Assembly (NCBI GenBank): GCA_000444245.1
Contig: ATSW01009241.1
Coordinates: 1 to 20,861, forward strand
DNA length: 20,861 nucleotides
Direction: 5' to 3'
Source of the DNA: Botryllus schlosseri
Lineage: Eukaryota > Chordata > Ascidiacea > Stolidobranchia > Styelidae
Below are positions 19,599 through 20,861 of this stretch, one piece after another. The translations under genes were made by a program, and so were the position numbers. The number at the start of each line of letters is the position of its first letter. Within the stretch, counting starts at the first letter, position 1. The notes below the pieces were generated by a model that searched no databases, had not been told where the DNA came from, and worked only from the letters and a program-made list of their open reading frames with translations.

Positions 19599-19624
19599 GA
19601 GTTGTGCGATACTGTATACAGTAT
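19599..19624 (+). repeat. possible worn hAT end with 16-base palindrome
   Basis: ATACTGTATACAGTAT (19609-19624) is a perfect palindrome. It follows TAGAGTTGTGCG, which resembles the TAGxGxTGTGCGATA starts of some hAT elements. No matching right end was found, so this may be a solitary end or chance. Confidence 0.35.
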
Positions 19625-20861
19625 TACGCTATTGAACGTTGATTTCAATATCCTGTGACGGAATTTCGTTTAATAAACGATAAATTATATTATTTATGAG
19701 TGTTATTCAAAATCTCATAATGTATTTACAAATAGGCCAATCTATCCTGTTATTCACAACTATAAATCCTCTTGGCGCTAAGGCAATCATATATTATTGG
19801 AAACTTCCTGTTATACAGCGAGTGCGGGGCGAGAACATTTAGCAGAAATTCAGTTTCGTGACGTCAAAATACGTCACTGTGTCTGGTTTGTACAACACAG
19901 AGGGCACGAATGACAAACATAATAAATACATCTGTATAAATGGCATATAGCGCGAAGAAATTCCAAGCGGAAAACATTGCTGTGTTTTATATTCCATTAA
20001 ATGTTTACGGCATTGCTATCACCGTGCTACATTTTTGTAGATGGCATACATGCTTGAAAGGTGGTCCTTTTTGAAGCATATTATTATGTGTTTGTAATAA
20101 GAAGGCAAAACAACATGTCTTACTCAAATTATGGAAATGAACTATTTCCAGCCTATGATATAAACCAGGAATACCAGACATTATACGATTGCAAACAGAA
20201 AGACGCGTCCTCGCGGCGGCAGACTATGCGATATTTTAAAGTAACTGGCAGAGTAGGTAACTCTTAAAGTCAAGTGCCTGCTTATACAATGTCTTCAGTG
20301 CTGTGAGGTGACAGCTAGTACCAGTCAAGGCAAATGCAGTATTTGCCAAGTGTGTCTCCAATGTCGTACGATATGTAGTCATCTTTTGAATGTTGCAACG
20401 AACAATAAATTTATATCACTACATTTGTTCGCTCTCAGCTTTTCAACTGACTCTCATCGGGAGTTACCGTCAGTAAATGCGGAGATCAAAATTCGAATTT
20501 CAAAAGGACGAAATAAACAGTGTGACGTAAGAATGGCAGAATAACACTTTCTGTTCCACGAGGAGCTTATTTAGTCAACTTTTAAAAAGTAAAAAAGTGC
20601 TCGGTCAACAGATCTATTGCAAAAAATAGCATGAATCAATTAAAATTCCGAAGTGAGTTTTGTAAAGTTATTGTCGCCATATGTTCCGCAATTTGTCAGA
20701 AGCGTTGACACATGAATATGTACAAAGCGTACACAGTTAAATGTGACTCAATCCCACCTGATGTATCGTTTAATTGAACGTAAGCAAGACACAAAGAAAA
20801 GCTAGCACCAATTTCGGATTCCTTTTTTGTCATTAGTCTATATAGAAGTACAGATGGCTGG

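Larger units (their letters stand above)
18414..20861. other. unassigned intergenic stretch
   Basis: No gene is recognised. The open frames at 18436-18732, 20061-20267 and 20308-20544 have no known motif; the last has a run of cysteines that I judge accidental. Hairpins at 18688-18716 and 19351-19369 and a palindrome at 19609-19624 are listed separately. A TGACGTCA octamer lies at 19859-19866. Confidence 0.5.

Noticed and set aside
20308-20544. Open frame with closely spaced cysteines (CSICQVCLQCRTIC), suggesting a zinc-binding or defensin-like peptide
   Set aside because: No histidines or spacing of a known finger, no signal peptide, and no splice or promoter context. Probably chance.
1-20861. 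Search for CRISPR arrays, rRNA, bacterial operons, LTR elements, reverse transcriptase or capsid genes
   Set aside because: No regularly spaced repeats, no ribosome-binding-site-linked genes, no long terminal repeats, and no reverse transcriptase or integrase motifs were seen by reading the frames.

Overview
The window looks like eukaryotic, gene-poor intergenic DNA. The base composition is AT-rich, and by eye CpG is not obviously depleted. No open frame exceeds 106 codons, there are no operons or ribosome-binding sites, and I found no convincing multi-exon gene, tRNA, rRNA or CRISPR array. The recognisable content is old, decayed DNA transposons, mostly hAT-type non-autonomous elements (MITEs) plus one Tc1/mariner-like transposase relic. 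A non-vertebrate animal is likely. Repeated TAGGCCTA and TGACGTCA octamers and the mix of hAT families would suit a marine invertebrate such as an echinoderm, hemichordate or tunicate, but the species cannot be fixed from this sequence.

Layout. Positions 1-52 are the cut end of a MITE, called family A here. About 1590-2725 is a heavily mutated Tc1-like transposase on the plus strand. 2726-5264 holds no clear gene, apart from one small open frame at 4471-4668 that encodes a very good-looking signal peptide. 5273-5775 is a hAT MITE of family B with an 8-bp target duplication. 5784-8424 is unassigned but contains two strong hairpins (6686-6713 and 6947-6995). 8433-8947 is a full-length family A MITE with its 8-bp target duplication. 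8956-13936 is mostly unassigned, with small palindromes and a short dispersed repeat. 13937-14238 resembles the CAGTGATTCTCAAAC class of hAT elements. 15085-15630 is family C, with TTGCATTTAAAACAAA inverted ends and a long TTTAAAAC palindrome. 16015 to about 16275 is a second family B copy. 17886-18405 is a second full-length family A copy, in inverse orientation. 18406-20861 is unassigned, with a few hairpins and palindromes.

How the parts relate. Nothing here acts as a gene pathway. Families A, B and C share hAT hallmarks (about 500-550 bp, short inverted ends, 8-bp duplications where readable) and carry no recognisable transposase, so they must have been moved by an enzyme encoded elsewhere. 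Four of the five TGACGTCA (CRE/ATF-like) palindromes in the window lie inside these MITEs. The strongest result is therefore a set of related non-autonomous elements with palindrome-rich, regulatory-site-like interiors, not a new gene system.
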